Positions 10,013 to 18,913 of a stretch of DNA of 64,000 bases are shown one piece after another. Location of the stretch: positions 1 through 64,000 of the forward strand of contig NZ_BMQC01000017.1 of assembly GCF_014647915.1 (NCBI RefSeq), written 5' to 3'. The DNA is from Pilimelia terevasa (lineage in GTDB: Bacteria; Actinomycetota; Actinomycetes; Mycobacteriales; Micromonosporaceae). Positions within the stretch are counted from its first letter, which is position 1. Each line of letters starts with the position of its first letter. The position numbers and the translations under genes were made by a program. The notes beneath the pieces are model-generated. The model saw only the letters and a program-made list of their open reading frames with translations. It was not told the origin of the DNA and made no database searches.

Positions 10013-10912
10013 TCACACGCCCGCGACGTCGCGCAGGTACCGCCGGGCCCGCATCGCGTAGGTGAGCGGGTGCGCCCTGGCCGGGTCCTGCTCGGCCTCC
10101 ACCACCAGCCACCCCCGGTACCCCGACCCGGCCAGCGCCCGCAGGATCGGCCCGAAGTCGATCATCCCGTCGCCGGGCACGGTGAAGATGCCCTCCAGGA
10201 CGGCGTCCCGGAAGCTGGTGTCCGCCCCCTGCCACCGGCGCAGGACCTCCTGCCGCAGGTCCTTGAGGTGGACGTGGGCGATCCGGTCGCCGTGGTCCGC
10301 GGCCAGCGCCAGCGGGTCGTCGCCGGCCCACGTGAGGTGGCCGGTGTCCAGCAGCAGGTGCACCAGGTTCGGGTCGGTGTCGGCCAGCAGCCGGTCCACC
10401 TCGGCGCGGGTCTGCACGCCCGTGCCCATGTGGTGGTGGTAGCACAGGGTCATGCCGGCGTCGGCGGCGAGCTTGCCCAGCTCGTGCAGGCCGTTGACCA
10501 TGCGCTGCCACTGCTCGTCGCCGAACACCGGGCGGTTGGCCAGCAGCGCCAGCGGCTGCTGGTGTACCGCGTGGCCCAGCTCCGCCACCACGACCCGGTC
10601 CCCGCCGACGGCCTTGATGAAGGCCATCTGGTCGCGGAACCCGGCGACGGTGCGCTCGTGCATCCCGTCGGCGGTGAAGTACGTGCTGGCCCACGGCTCC
10701 GACACCCGCAGCCCGCGCAGGTCGAGGGCGGCCTTCAGCGTCGCCGGGTCCTTCGGGAACTTGTGCCCGACGCTGCACCCGGCGAAGCCGGCCAGGGCCA
10801 TCTCGCTGACGCACTGCTCGAACGGGATGTCCTCGCCGATGCCCGGGAAGTCGTCGTTGGTCCAGACGGTCGGGGTGATCCCCAGCGTCACGGCCCCCTC
10901 GGGGAACAGCAT
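10013..10912 (-). CDS. IolE-like TIM-barrel protein (inosose dehydratase / sugar isomerase family)
   Basis: The 299-residue protein matches the IolE branch of the xylose-isomerase-like TIM-barrel superfamily. Seen are TVWTNDDFPGIGED, SVGHKFPKDP, YHHHMGTGVQTRAEVDRL, LLLDTGHLTWAGDDPL, VHLKDLR, FTVPGDGMIDF and VVEAEQDPARAHPL, with the His/Asp/Glu set that binds the divalent metal. IolE converts scyllo-inosose by dehydration next to a keto group. The start ATG overlaps the stop of the upstream GMC oxidase in TGATG, so the two are coupled. No other inositol gene is present. The enzyme may therefore act on the keto-sugar made by the oxidase by elimination or isomerisation. Family assignment is firm; the substrate is inferred. 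Confidence 0.8.
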   Translation of the reverse strand: MLFPEGAVTLGITPTVWTNDDFPGIGEDIPFEQCVSEMALAGFAGCSVGHKFPKDPATLKAALDLRGLRVSEPWASTYFTADGMHERTVAGFRDQMAFIKAVGGDRVVVAELGHAVHQQPLALLANRPVFGDEQWQRMVNGLHELGKLAADAGMTLCYHHHMGTGVQTRAEVDRLLADTDPNLVHLLLDTGHLTWAGDDPLALAADHGDRIAHVHLKDLRQEVLRRWQGADTSFRDAVLEGIFTVPGDGMIDFGPILRALAGSGYRGWLVVEAEQDPARAHPLTYAMRARRYLRDVAGV

Positions 10913-12522
10913 CACGACCGCCCGGCCAGCCGGCGGGCCGCCCGCAGCGCCAGCGCCACGCTGGTCAGCGTCGGGTTGCTGGCCGTACCGCGCGGGATCA
11001 GGTTGTTGCCGCCCAGGCAGAGGTTGTCGATGCCCCACACCCGCGAGTCGGTGTCCACGACGCTGGTGTCGGGGTCCTCGCCCATCCGGGTCGTCCCGTG
11101 CACGTGCAGGCCCAGGCCCGGCTCCACGAAGCACGGTTCCGAGCCGGGCAGGAAGCCGCCGAGCGCCGTCGCCGCGTGCAGCATGTCGTTCATCATCGCG
11201 TGCTGGCGCGCCCGGTCCTGCGGCGTGAGCGTGAAGGTGAACGACGGCTGCGGCAGGCCGTGGGTGTCGGTGTGCTCCTCCGAGAACGAGATCCGGTTCT
11301 CGAACCGCGGTTCCACGATGCCGAACCAGCGCAGGTCCACGATCAGCCGGCTGTCGACGTTCGGGGCCAGGTCGCCGTAGTGGAAGGCGTCGCGGTGGAT
11401 CTGGCAGTGCCAGGGGCGGTCCGCCGACACCGGGATCCACACGTTGGGCTCCGGGTCCCCGGCCGGGATCGGCACCGGGTCCTGGGGGTTGCGGTCGCGG
11501 TAGGCGCGGACCTGCTCGGCGAACCGGCTGTCGTCGGCGATGCCGTCGACCAGGTCCTGGCGGAGCACGATCTGGCAGAACGCCACCGGCTGCTCGGTGA
11601 GGTACCGGCCCAGTGCCCGCGGGCGGATCCCGGAGGCCCACAGCAGTTGCGGGGTCAGGTAGGCGTTGCCGGCCACGACGAACTGGTCGGCCTCGATCCG
11701 GATCGTCCGCCAGCGGGCCAGGTCGCGCACCTCGGCGTACTCGATCCGGCTGCCGTCGGCCGACCGGACCAGCTTGGTGCACAGGTGCTCGGCGCGCAGG
11801 TCGAAGCGCCCGTCGGTGCGGGCGGGGGCCTTCGGGTCGGCCAGCTCCCCCAGCACCGTGTCCGCACCGGACCAGCGGACCAGCTCCGGGTTGTCCCGGC
11901 GCCGCTCGACCGCCAGCGGCAGGCTCTGGACCTCGTACGGCTTGGGCAGCTCCGGGTAGGCGCGCTGGAGCGCGTCGCGGACGACCTGGTGCCGGATCGA
12001 GTGCTCGAAGACCCCGACGTGCGTGTTGAGCAGGCGCTCGCCGTCCTCGTACAGGGCGCGCCACTCGGCGTCGGACAGCAGCGGCGAGCGCTCCAGCTCG
12101 GGGTGGTGCCGGGGCGTGGCGCACGTCCAGTGGGTGGCCATGCCGCCGACGCCGTAGGTGACGGCGGCGGCGCCCAGGTTCGTCTCGGCGTCCTGGTCCG
12201 GGTTCTGGTTGTTGAGGGTGAAGCCGCGGTACCGGTCGCGGTCGATCTGGAACGCGCCCGGGTCCAGGGTCACCTCGGGCCGCAGGTTCGGCGGCACCGA
12301 CAGCAGGTTCAGGTGGCCGCGGATGACCGACGAGAACAGGTCGAGGTTCTTCTGGTAGAGGTACGCGTTCTTCAGGTGCTCGCCGGGCCGCTCCGAGAGC
12401 GCCGCCCCCGCGTCGATCATCATCACCTTGCGGCCCGCGCCGACCAGTTCGCGGGCGAAGGTGGAGCCGACGGGGCCGGAGCCCACGATCAGGGTGTCGA
12501 CGCGGATCGTCTCGTCTGCCAT
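10912..12522 (-). CDS. GMC-family FAD oxidase, pyranose / C-glycoside oxidase-like
   Basis: The 536-residue flavoprotein has an N-terminal FAD Rossmann motif (IVGSGPVGSTFARELVGAG, from about residue 12). A GGMATHWTCATPR segment places a THW at 130-132, where pyranose oxidases carry the histidine that can bind FAD covalently. The C-terminal end has HVHGTTRMGEDP and LGGNNLIPRGTASNPT, supplying the catalytic His/Asn pair. Length and motifs fit bacterial pyranose 2-oxidase and C-glycoside 3-oxidase rather than choline or cholesterol oxidases. It should oxidise a sugar or glycoside hydroxyl to a ketone, in the cytoplasm because no signal peptide is seen. The following IolE-like gene overlaps its stop, and C-glycoside cleavage systems pair such an oxidase with a TIM-barrel partner. 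Confidence 0.82.
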   Translation of the reverse strand: MADETIRVDTLIVGSGPVGSTFARELVGAGRKVMMIDAGAALSERPGEHLKNAYLYQKNLDLFSSVIRGHLNLLSVPPNLRPEVTLDPGAFQIDRDRYRGFTLNNQNPDQDAETNLGAAAVTYGVGGMATHWTCATPRHHPELERSPLLSDAEWRALYEDGERLLNTHVGVFEHSIRHQVVRDALQRAYPELPKPYEVQSLPLAVERRRDNPELVRWSGADTVLGELADPKAPARTDGRFDLRAEHLCTKLVRSADGSRIEYAEVRDLARWRTIRIEADQFVVAGNAYLTPQLLWASGIRPRALGRYLTEQPVAFCQIVLRQDLVDGIADDSRFAEQVRAYRDRNPQDPVPIPAGDPEPNVWIPVSADRPWHCQIHRDAFHYGDLAPNVDSRLIVDLRWFGIVEPRFENRISFSEEHTDTHGLPQPSFTFTLTPQDRARQHAMMNDMLHAATALGGFLPGSEPCFVEPGLGLHVHGTTRMGEDPDTSVVDTDSRVWGIDNLCLGGNNLIPRGTASNPTLTSVALALRAARRLAGRS

Positions 12523-12556
12523 GTGGTCTCCCCGTGTGCTGGTGTCTGCCGGTGTG

Positions 12557-12580
12557 CCCGGCGGCGGCGCTGCCGCCGGG
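12557..12580. terminator. Hairpin between FG-GAP and oxidase genes
   Basis: A 9-bp perfect stem (CCCGGCGGC / GCCGCCGGG) with a six-base loop lies in the 124-bp gap upstream of the oxidase gene. It has no T tract. It may act as a partial terminator or mRNA stabiliser within the minus-strand set, or separate the FG-GAP gene from the oxidase operon. Confidence 0.4.
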
Positions 12581-12646
12581 CGGGTGTGCTCGCGCCTGGC
12601 GGTGCCCGCCGGACGGGTGGTGCCGTACCTGTCGTCGGTGGAGCGC

Positions 12647-13918
12647 TCAGCCGTCGCCGCCGGGGGGCGCCTGCGCGCCCGCGGGGGTGCCGAAGTCGTT
12701 GACGTGCAGCGCGATGCGCGGGTCGTCGACCTCGTAGTAGCCGACGGTGTCGTACGAGGTCGTGACGAAGTCCAGCCGGCCGTCGCCGGTGAAGTCGGCG
12801 ACGGCGATCCGGGCCACCGAGTCGGTGGTGACGCGCTCGCGTACGACGACCTGCCCCGCGGCGTCGAACTTGTAGTACATGACGCCCTGCACCGGCTCGG
12901 GCCCGCGCAGGGCGACGAGGAACTCGTCGTCGCCGTCGCCGTCGAAGTCGGCCGCGACCACGTGGTGGGCGACGGCGTCGTGGGTGTCGTCGGGCCGGGG
13001 GAAGACCTCCAGCTCGCGGCGCTGCCACGGCGTCGTGAAGTCCAGCGCGCCCGGCGGGCGCAGGTACACCGCGAGGGTGTCGCCGTGGAACGGCTCGACC
13101 GCGAGGATCAGCGCGTACTCCTGGCCGCCCACGGTCCCGACGGCGAGGTTCCCGCTGCCGGAGAACTCGTGCTCGGGGAACTCGTGCGAGCGCTGCGGCG
13201 CGACGCCGGTACCGAGGCGGTGGTGCCGCCAGCGCCCGTCGTCGCCGTACCCGAGCCAGGTCAGGCCCTCGGCGGAGGCGAGCAGGAACGAGTCGCGGTC
13301 CGGCCGCGGCGTGCCCGGCAGGGGCCGCGCGACGACCCCGTGGATGATCCTGAACGACGCGGCGTCGATCTCCTTGCCGGCCCACGGCCCGTCGCCGGCC
13401 ACGTCGTCGGGCCGGTCGTAGATCATCGTGCGGACCGGCGCCGCGACGCCCGCCGCGCCGCCCTCGGGGCCGACCACGGGCAGGGCGGCGACCTGGAGGT
13501 GGTCGCCGGTGAAGCGCCCGACCCGCACCCGGTGGGTCGCCACCAGGTCGGCGATGGGGCGCTGCCGCCACTGCCCGTCGGAGTCCGCGGCGGTCGGGTT
13601 CTGCAACCACGAGATCTTGCCGTCGCGCGGGCCGCAGTTGAACATGCAGTTGCCGTAGTCGTGGCAGATCACCAGGTCCGGCCGGCCGTCCCCGGTGAGG
13701 TCGGCCGAGTCCAGCGCGACGGGCTTGTCCATCGTGGCGATGGTGCGCCGCTGCCAGGAGGGGTTCTGGTACCAGACCACCTCGCCGTGGGTGAGGCCCG
13801 AGGCCACCAGGTCCATCCGGCCGTCCCCGTCGATGTCGACGGCGTGTACCCAGTAGCCGTCCCGCGGGTCGGCGTCGATGACCGTGGTGCGGAAGCGTGG
13901 TGTGTGGTCAGCTGGCAC
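12647..13918 (-). CDS. FG-GAP/VCBS-repeat beta-propeller protein
   Basis: The 423-residue protein is built of repeated strands with Asp-rich calcium-type loops typical of FG-GAP/VCBS repeats: DIDGDGRMD, DLTGDGRPD, DFDGDGDDE and DFTGDGRLD. The repeats alternate with GEVVWYQNP, KISWLQNP, GVMYYKF and TVGYYEV, suggesting a seven-bladed propeller. The GTG at 13918 follows AGGGGAG at six bases. A GTG at 13960 is also possible and would add 14 residues. No signal peptide is visible with either start, which is unusual for this mostly extracellular family. The gene is upstream of and co-directional with the sugar oxidase, so it may bind the same glycan substrate. No catalytic motif is seen. Confidence 0.75.
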   Translation of the reverse strand: MPADHTPRFRTTVIDADPRDGYWVHAVDIDGDGRMDLVASGLTHGEVVWYQNPSWQRRTIATMDKPVALDSADLTGDGRPDLVICHDYGNCMFNCGPRDGKISWLQNPTAADSDGQWRQRPIADLVATHRVRVGRFTGDHLQVAALPVVGPEGGAAGVAAPVRTMIYDRPDDVAGDGPWAGKEIDAASFRIIHGVVARPLPGTPRPDRDSFLLASAEGLTWLGYGDDGRWRHHRLGTGVAPQRSHEFPEHEFSGSGNLAVGTVGGQEYALILAVEPFHGDTLAVYLRPPGALDFTTPWQRRELEVFPRPDDTHDAVAHHVVAADFDGDGDDEFLVALRGPEPVQGVMYYKFDAAGQVVVRERVTTDSVARIAVADFTGDGRLDFVTTSYDTVGYYEVDDPRIALHVNDFGTPAGAQAPPGGDG

Positions 13919-14129
13919 GGGCGACTCCCCTGCGACGATGCGTTTGCCCTGGTCAGGCACCTTCCCGCCCCGCAGCGTAGTAACCGGTGGCGCCGTCGTG
14001 TGCGGGTTCGGCGAGAGCCGGCCACCCCCGGCCCGGCCCGGGTAGGCTCGGCGGTCCGGCGGCCGCTCCGGCCTGCCCGAGTCACCCGACGACCTGGTCC
14101 GCCGCGACGTACCGCCACCGCCGGCCGCA

Positions 14130-15008
14130 TCAGGCGCGCCGGCCACTGACCCTGCTGTACCAGGAGGACTCAGCCTCGCCGGCGCTGGTCCAATGCGCGG
14201 TGACGGTGTAGGTGACCGCCTCGCGCGGTGCGGCGGCGGGGATGGCGGCCGGGTCGTCCATCCTGCTCGGCAGCCCGTTGGACGAGGAGACACCACTTCT
14301 GCGGAATCCCAGTGCCCTCGGGGTAAGGCGCGCGGGCGTCGGGAAGAAGCGTGCCCGCCCGCGGATGACAAAACTGCCGCACGAGGTGTACTGCAGGGAG
14401 CTGGCTTCCGGCCTGGGTTTCAACCCGGCCCTGAGTCTGGCTTTCAACCCGGCGCTCGGGATGACCGAGGCCAGCCCGAAGGCGTCCAGGCCCCCGTCGC
14501 CGACCTCCCCGGTCGGGTCAACCGTCCACAGCTCCCAGTAACGGTTCTCCGTTGCGTTGATCTTGTGCTTGGCGTACTCGTCCAGCGCGTTCCCGCTGAT
14601 GGACGCCCAGGTGTCACCCTGCCAGTAGACGACGGTAAAGGTTCGGGTCACCTCCTGAATGATCAGTCCCCGCTGCGGCGGGTTGACGTGCCACCTGCGG
14701 ATCCGGGAGAAATTGCCCAGGTATCCCTCCTCCCGCGCGGGTAGGAGCGAGTCCGAAAGCACCGGCGCGGCCACACGGGCCGGACTCTTCCGCCCAGCGA
14801 CAGCCTGCCGTGCGCCGGCGGGCCTCCCTGAGCCCTTGCGGACCAGCTTTCCCCGCTGCACGAGCGCCGTCACCGCCCGGTTGCCGGCCACGCGCTGGAG
14901 GTCGCGCACCGCCGCGGCGTCGGTGGCTATCGCGGCGGTCGATCGGCGGGCGGCGGATTCGGGTGGTCGCCACGAATCCGCCTGCGCGTGTCCTGTCCTC
15001 TCGCGCAC
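14130..15008 (-). CDS. LQRxAGN-motif protein with unknown C-terminal domain
   Basis: The 292-residue protein carries LQRVAGNRAVTALVQR at about residues 37-52. In actinobacteria this motif recurs in proteins encoded with extracellular contractile injection systems or carrying DUF4157 metallopeptidase-like leaders. Here a disordered Ala/Arg/Gly linker follows, then a roughly 100-residue domain rich in aromatic residues (RRWHVNPPQRGL, FTVVYWQGDTWASISGNALDEYAKH, ENRYWELWTVDPTGEVGDGG). It ends with a segment holding TYTVTAHWTSAGEAE. I do not recognise the middle domain. GTG at 15008 follows GGGGGTG; another in-frame GTG is two codons upstream. No signal peptide is seen. It diverges from a small membrane-protein gene at 15219 across a 210-bp promoter region. 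No sheath or tube genes are in the window. Confidence 0.68.
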   Translation of the reverse strand: MRERTGHAQADSWRPPESAARRSTAAIATDAAAVRDLQRVAGNRAVTALVQRGKLVRKGSGRPAGARQAVAGRKSPARVAAPVLSDSLLPAREEGYLGNFSRIRRWHVNPPQRGLIIQEVTRTFTVVYWQGDTWASISGNALDEYAKHKINATENRYWELWTVDPTGEVGDGGLDAFGLASVIPSAGLKARLRAGLKPRPEASSLQYTSCGSFVIRGRARFFPTPARLTPRALGFRRSGVSSSNGLPSRMDDPAAIPAAAPREAVTYTVTAHWTSAGEAESSWYSRVSGRRA

Positions 15009-15218
15009 CCACACCCCCGGCCGGCCGGACCACTGTCCCGACCGTACCGCCCCCTCTGTCGCCCGCGAGTCGCAACAGATCGGCAGGATGTGGGCGGCGC
15101 GCCCAAGGACGCCCGGCACCGCGGGGACATTGGTCGGCCACGAACGGGCGATTTTCTCCGCCGAGGCACCGCCCTAGTGTGGGAGACCCGGCCGCTGCCC
15201 ACAAGGGAGCCACCGCGC

Positions 15219-15932
15219 ATGGACCCCACGGACGTACTCGCCCAAGCCGCCGCCCAGGCCCTCATCCAGGTCGCCGCCACCGAGGCATGGTCCGCCTACC
15301 GGCCCCGGGTGGCCGCCCTGTTCGCCCGCGCCGGTACCGACGCGAGCGCCCGGCTCGACCGCACCCGCGCCGCGCTCACCGCAGGTGGCCAGCCCGCCCG
15401 GGAGGAGGGGCGCTGGGAGGCGGAGTTCGGTCGCCTCCTGCACGGGCACCCCCACCTGCGTACCGAGATCCGGGCGCTCGCCGACGCGATGGCCGGGGCG
15501 GCACCGGCCGCGCAGGTCCTCCACTCGCCCGGCGCGCAGGTCGGCGGCCACCAGGTCGTCTCCGGCCGCGACTCGATCGTGGACAGCCACAACACGTCCG
15601 ACAACCGGCGGTACGGGTCGCTCATCGGCATGGTGCTGCTCGCCGCCCTCGGCGTCGCGGCGGTCCTCTACGCCGGGCCGCGGATCGTCGGCTGGGTCCG
15701 GGACGTGGGCGCCGCGACCGCCACCAGCCGGGTCACGCCCGACTCCACCTGCCGCGAGTGGGGCCGCGCCGACGACCTGACCCGTCGCCAGGTCATGCTC
15801 GACGCGGCCGACCGGCTGGGCCTGGGCGGCTACGGCAGCCCGCTGGCCCTGCCGCAGATCAGCTACCAGTGCTCGCAGCAGCCCGACCGCACTCTGCTGG
15901 ACGTGGTGAGGCGCGAGGGTCCGGCGTTCTGA
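15219..15932 (+). CDS. Single-pass membrane protein of unknown function
   Basis: The 237-residue protein is not recognised. Residues 1-100 are helical and charged (VLAQAAAQALIQVAATEAW, ARLDRTRAALTAG, HLRTEIRALADAMAG). A short beta-like or repetitive segment follows (GAQVGGHQVVSGRDSIVDSHN), resembling the linker seen in actinobacterial effector-associated modules. One transmembrane helix follows at about 138-155 (LIGMVLLAALGVAAVLYAG). The C-terminal 75 residues hold two cysteines (STCREW, SYQCSQ) that could form a disulfide outside. AAGGGAG precedes the ATG. It diverges from the LQRVAGN protein, suggesting shared regulation. Confidence 0.6.
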   Translation: MDPTDVLAQAAAQALIQVAATEAWSAYRPRVAALFARAGTDASARLDRTRAALTAGGQPAREEGRWEAEFGRLLHGHPHLRTEIRALADAMAGAAPAAQVLHSPGAQVGGHQVVSGRDSIVDSHNTSDNRRYGSLIGMVLLAALGVAAVLYAGPRIVGWVRDVGAATATSRVTPDSTCREWGRADDLTRRQVMLDAADRLGLGGYGSPLALPQISYQCSQQPDRTLLDVVRREGPAF

Positions 15933-16044
15933 GCGGTGGCAGGTGCGCGCGACCGGGCGCCGCCTTGCGGCGGCCGGGCCCGCCGACGGCGCTCCCTGAC
16001 GACCCGGCAATGCCCGGCCGCCCCGCAGGGTCCTCGGGCATCGG

Positions 16045-17163
16045 TCACGGCAGGGCCAGCGCCACCAGGCGGCCGGCGTTCACGCCGTACAGCGTCGAGT
16101 CGTCCATCGCGGGCCAGCCCAGGTCGACGACCGGCGGGCCGATCAGCGCGCCGGTGGCCGCGTCGAGCAGCCACCCGACATCGCCGCCGTCGAGGTAGAC
16201 CCGGGCACCGCTGACGCGCAGGCGGGGTTGGCGCACGGTCGCCGGCGGCGTCCACGTCCAGCGCGGCGCGCCCGTGCGCAGGTCGTGGGCGGTGACCGCG
16301 CCGGCCGCGGTCGCCACGACGGCGTCGGTGGCCGACAGGCGCAGTGCCCAGGCGTCCGGGACCGACACCACCCAGTCCGGCGTGCCGGCGGCGGCATTGA
16401 TGCGCTGCAGGAACCGCGACTCGTTCTGCACCATCACGATCAGGCCGTCGCCCGTGTCCGCGGTGGCGGCCGCGACGCCGCGCAGCGGCCGGCGCCACCG
16501 CACGTCGCCGGTCAGGGCGTCCAGCAGCACCCAGCTTCCCTCCCCCGCCAGCGGCGCGTGCGCCACCAGCCGGTCGGGCTGCCCGTCGGTGACGTCGGTC
16601 TCGCCGATCCCGGTCCGCGCGAGGCGCCACCGCAGCGCGCCGGTCGCCGCGGCGAAGCCGCCCACGTCGCGGCGGCTGCGGGTGGGGCGGAACTCGGCGA
16701 CCAGTGCGTCGCCGTGCACCGCGCGGGGGCAGAACGAGGTCGACTCCCAGCCCGGGGCGCCGTCGCCGGGCCGCCGCGCCGCGGTCTGGTACCGCACCTG
16801 GGAGGGGGTGATCCAGTCGGCGACGCCTGCCACGACGTGGTCGCGTGCCGTCAGCAGGGTTGCGTAGGACCGGCGCACGGCCGGCAGGTCGGCCCGCCAC
16901 CGCGGCGCGCCACTGGCGACCTCGACCGCCGTGAGCTGACTGCCGGTGACCGCGTACACGGCGCCGTGCCCGAGGGCCACGCCGCACTCCACCGGTCCGT
17001 CCGGCAGCGGCGACGACCACCGGACGGGGTCGGGGCGGGCACGCCGCCGCCCCGTGGCCGGCGCACCCGCGGCGGGGGCCGGCGTACCGAGGGCCAGCGC
17101 GAGCGCCCCCGCGGCGCCACAGCGCAGGGCGGCCCGGCGGCCCATCGGCGCTGACCCGGCCAC
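16045..17163 (-). CDS. Exported PQQ-type beta-propeller protein
   Basis: The 372-residue protein is a PQQ-like/BamB-like propeller. Repeated strands contain ASGAPRWRADLP, TGALRWRLART, TGDVRWRRPLRG, AAGTPDWVVSV and TGAPRWTWTPP, each with the A-x-(D/S)-x-x-(T/S)-G-x-x-x-W core. GTG at 17163 follows GGGAGG at seven bases and starts a signal region with MGRRAALRCGAAGALALALG, where adjacent arginines make Tat export possible. No catalytic residues of quinoprotein dehydrogenases are seen, so it is more likely a scaffold or ligand-binding protein. It stands alone, convergent with the 15219-15932 gene. The intervening gap has no clear terminator. Confidence 0.8.
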   Translation of the reverse strand: MAGSAPMGRRAALRCGAAGALALALGTPAPAAGAPATGRRRARPDPVRWSSPLPDGPVECGVALGHGAVYAVTGSQLTAVEVASGAPRWRADLPAVRRSYATLLTARDHVVAGVADWITPSQVRYQTAARRPGDGAPGWESTSFCPRAVHGDALVAEFRPTRSRRDVGGFAAATGALRWRLARTGIGETDVTDGQPDRLVAHAPLAGEGSWVLLDALTGDVRWRRPLRGVAAATADTGDGLIVMVQNESRFLQRINAAAGTPDWVVSVPDAWALRLSATDAVVATAAGAVTAHDLRTGAPRWTWTPPATVRQPRLRVSGARVYLDGGDVGWLLDAATGALIGPPVVDLGWPAMDDSTLYGVNAGRLVALALP

Positions 17164-17292
17164 CGCGGCACCTCCCTGCGGGCGTGGCTGCCTACCTCCG
17201 GCAGCCTGCCCGACCGGCGCGCACGCCGCCACAGTGGACGGCGGGAGCGCGAATTCCGACTTCCGGCCGGAGCTTCGCGCCCCGCCGCGGGA

Positions 17293-18612
17293 TCAGCGCG
17301 CCGCCGGCAGGACGTACTGCCGCAGGAACTGGTTGATGTCGATGTCCTGGGCGGGCGCCCCGTCGTAGTGGCTGGTGTCCTGGGTCGCCGTCACCACCAG
17401 GCCCTTGGCGGGGATGACGCAGACGTACTGGCCGCCCCAGCCCCACGCCGACTGCACCTGTACGCCGCCGACGTCGGTCACCCACCAGCCGGCGCTGTAC
17501 GCCTGTCGCCGGTCGGTGATCGTCCGCGCCTGGGTCACGGTCGCGGCGGGCAGGACGCGCTTGCCCCGGTACATGCCGTTGTCGAGGTAGAGCTGCCCGA
17601 AGCGGGTCAGCTCCCGCGCGGTCAGGTACACGTTGAAGCCGCCGGCCGACACCTGCTGGGGGTCGCGCGCCCAGCGCTCGGGGGCGATCTCCAGCCCGCC
17701 CAGTACCGTCTCGGCGGCGAACTCGCAGGTGCTCTTGCCGGTGACCGCCTTGAGCATGGCCGACAGGACGTGCGTGTTGCCGGTGCTGTAGTTGAAGCGC
17801 GTGCCGCTGCGGGGGCGGGACAGGATGCTGGCGACCCAGTTGCGGGACCGGGCGACCGTGTACTCCGTCTCGTCCTCCTCCCACTCCAGGCCGGAGGTCA
17901 TGGTCAGCAACTGCCGCACCGTCACCCCGCCCTGGCTGGCGGGCACCTTCATCGTCTTGGACAGCGCCTGCGCCACCGTGGTGTCCAGGGAGAGCTGGCC
18001 GCGCTCGATCGCCACGCCCACCAGGGCCTGGATCAGGCTCTTGGAGGCCGAGTGCACGTTGTTGCTCTGCCGCCGGCTGCCGGTGCCGTAGTACCGCTCG
18101 TAGGCGAGCTTGCCGTTGCGGACCACCACCAGGCTGCGCATCGACGGGACCCGGGTCAGCGAGTCGCCGCCGCGGCCCAGCGCGGCGGCGTCCATGTTGT
18201 GGCCGGCCTCGGGCCGCTCCCGCCAGCCCACCAGCGCCGCGCCGGGCTCCTGGATGGGCGGGGCGTAGTCGTAGAAGCCGCCGTCCCCGACCGGCTTGCT
18301 GATCGTCGCGCACTGGGCGCGGGCGGCCGCCGCGCCGACCCCCTTCGCGGGACGGACCGGCGCCGGGCGGGCCGGGACCTTCCGGGCCGGCGCCTCGGCG
18401 GGGGCGGCCGCGGGCGCTGGTGCGGCGGACCCGGTGCCGGTGGCGTCGACCTGCGGCGCCGCCGGCGCCGCGGCCAGCTCCGGCCGGGCGCTGTCGGCCA
18501 GGGCCACGGTGCCGGCGCCGATGACCAGCGCCGCCGCGGCGGCGACGGCCCCGCGCAGGCCCACCCGGCGCCGACGCCGTCGGGCACCGTGACGACTCTC
18601 CTGGTTCCTCAT
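17293..18612 (-). CDS. Secreted NylB-like serine hydrolase (beta-lactamase fold)
   Basis: The 439-residue protein is a class C beta-lactamase-fold hydrolase. It has an exported N terminus (poly-Arg, then LRGAVAAAAALVIGAGTVALA) and an Ala/Pro linker to about residue 95. The nucleophile motif SASK is at 188-191 (NNVHSASKSLIQALVG) and the Tyr motif YSTGN is at 275-279. The later GWGGQYV takes the place of the KTG-like motif. These features resemble 6-aminohexanoate-dimer hydrolase and related esterases rather than true beta-lactamases. The ATG at 18612 is supported by GAGGGG upstream. A close paralogue lies at 50429-51616, so the organism keeps at least two secreted copies. The substrate is unknown. 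Confidence 0.82.
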   Translation of the reverse strand: MRNQESRHGARRRRRRVGLRGAVAAAAALVIGAGTVALADSARPELAAAPAAPQVDATGTGSAAPAPAAAPAEAPARKVPARPAPVRPAKGVGAAAARAQCATISKPVGDGGFYDYAPPIQEPGAALVGWRERPEAGHNMDAAALGRGGDSLTRVPSMRSLVVVRNGKLAYERYYGTGSRRQSNNVHSASKSLIQALVGVAIERGQLSLDTTVAQALSKTMKVPASQGGVTVRQLLTMTSGLEWEEDETEYTVARSRNWVASILSRPRSGTRFNYSTGNTHVLSAMLKAVTGKSTCEFAAETVLGGLEIAPERWARDPQQVSAGGFNVYLTARELTRFGQLYLDNGMYRGKRVLPAATVTQARTITDRRQAYSAGWWVTDVGGVQVQSAWGWGGQYVCVIPAKGLVVTATQDTSHYDGAPAQDIDINQFLRQYVLPAAR

Positions 18613-18913
18613 GCCGACCGACCCCTCTCGACGAGTGACACGGGCAACTATCACGGTGGATGCCTTGGGTGGCCCATTGCGTTACCTGAAACCTTCCTTA
18701 AGATTCGCCGACACAGCCGACCAATGGCATGTAAGCCGACAACTCGACGGTGCTGGCGGGCCGCGAAAGTGAATACATTCCCGGCCCGACGACGGTTTTA
18801 GATCTTGCCAATTGATTGATATCCATAGTTCGATGACAGCGCGCCGAATCCCCACCGGCCGCGCGCCCCACCCCCCGTCAGGGCGCGGCCCCCACGCTCC
18901 GAGAGGTACCCCC
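18613..18913. promoter_or_regulatory. Divergent promoter region
   Basis: About 300 bases separate the divergent serine hydrolase and M43 protease genes. The middle part (about 18675-18835) is clearly richer in A/T, with runs such as TTCCTTAAGATT and CCAATTGATTGATATCC. This is the expected composition for two divergent promoters. I could not fix -35/-10 pairs, and no coding frame is convincing here. Confidence 0.45.

Noticed and set aside
10913-12124. Upstream extension of the IolE-like frame through the oxidase gene
   Set aside because: The added residues are a low-complexity shadow; the TGATG overlap gives a natural start at 10912.
10013-12522. Complete CarABC-type C-glycoside deglycosidase operon
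   Set aside because: Oxidase and TIM barrel fit, but no small CarC-like (DUF6379) gene was found and the TIM barrel is closer to IolE.
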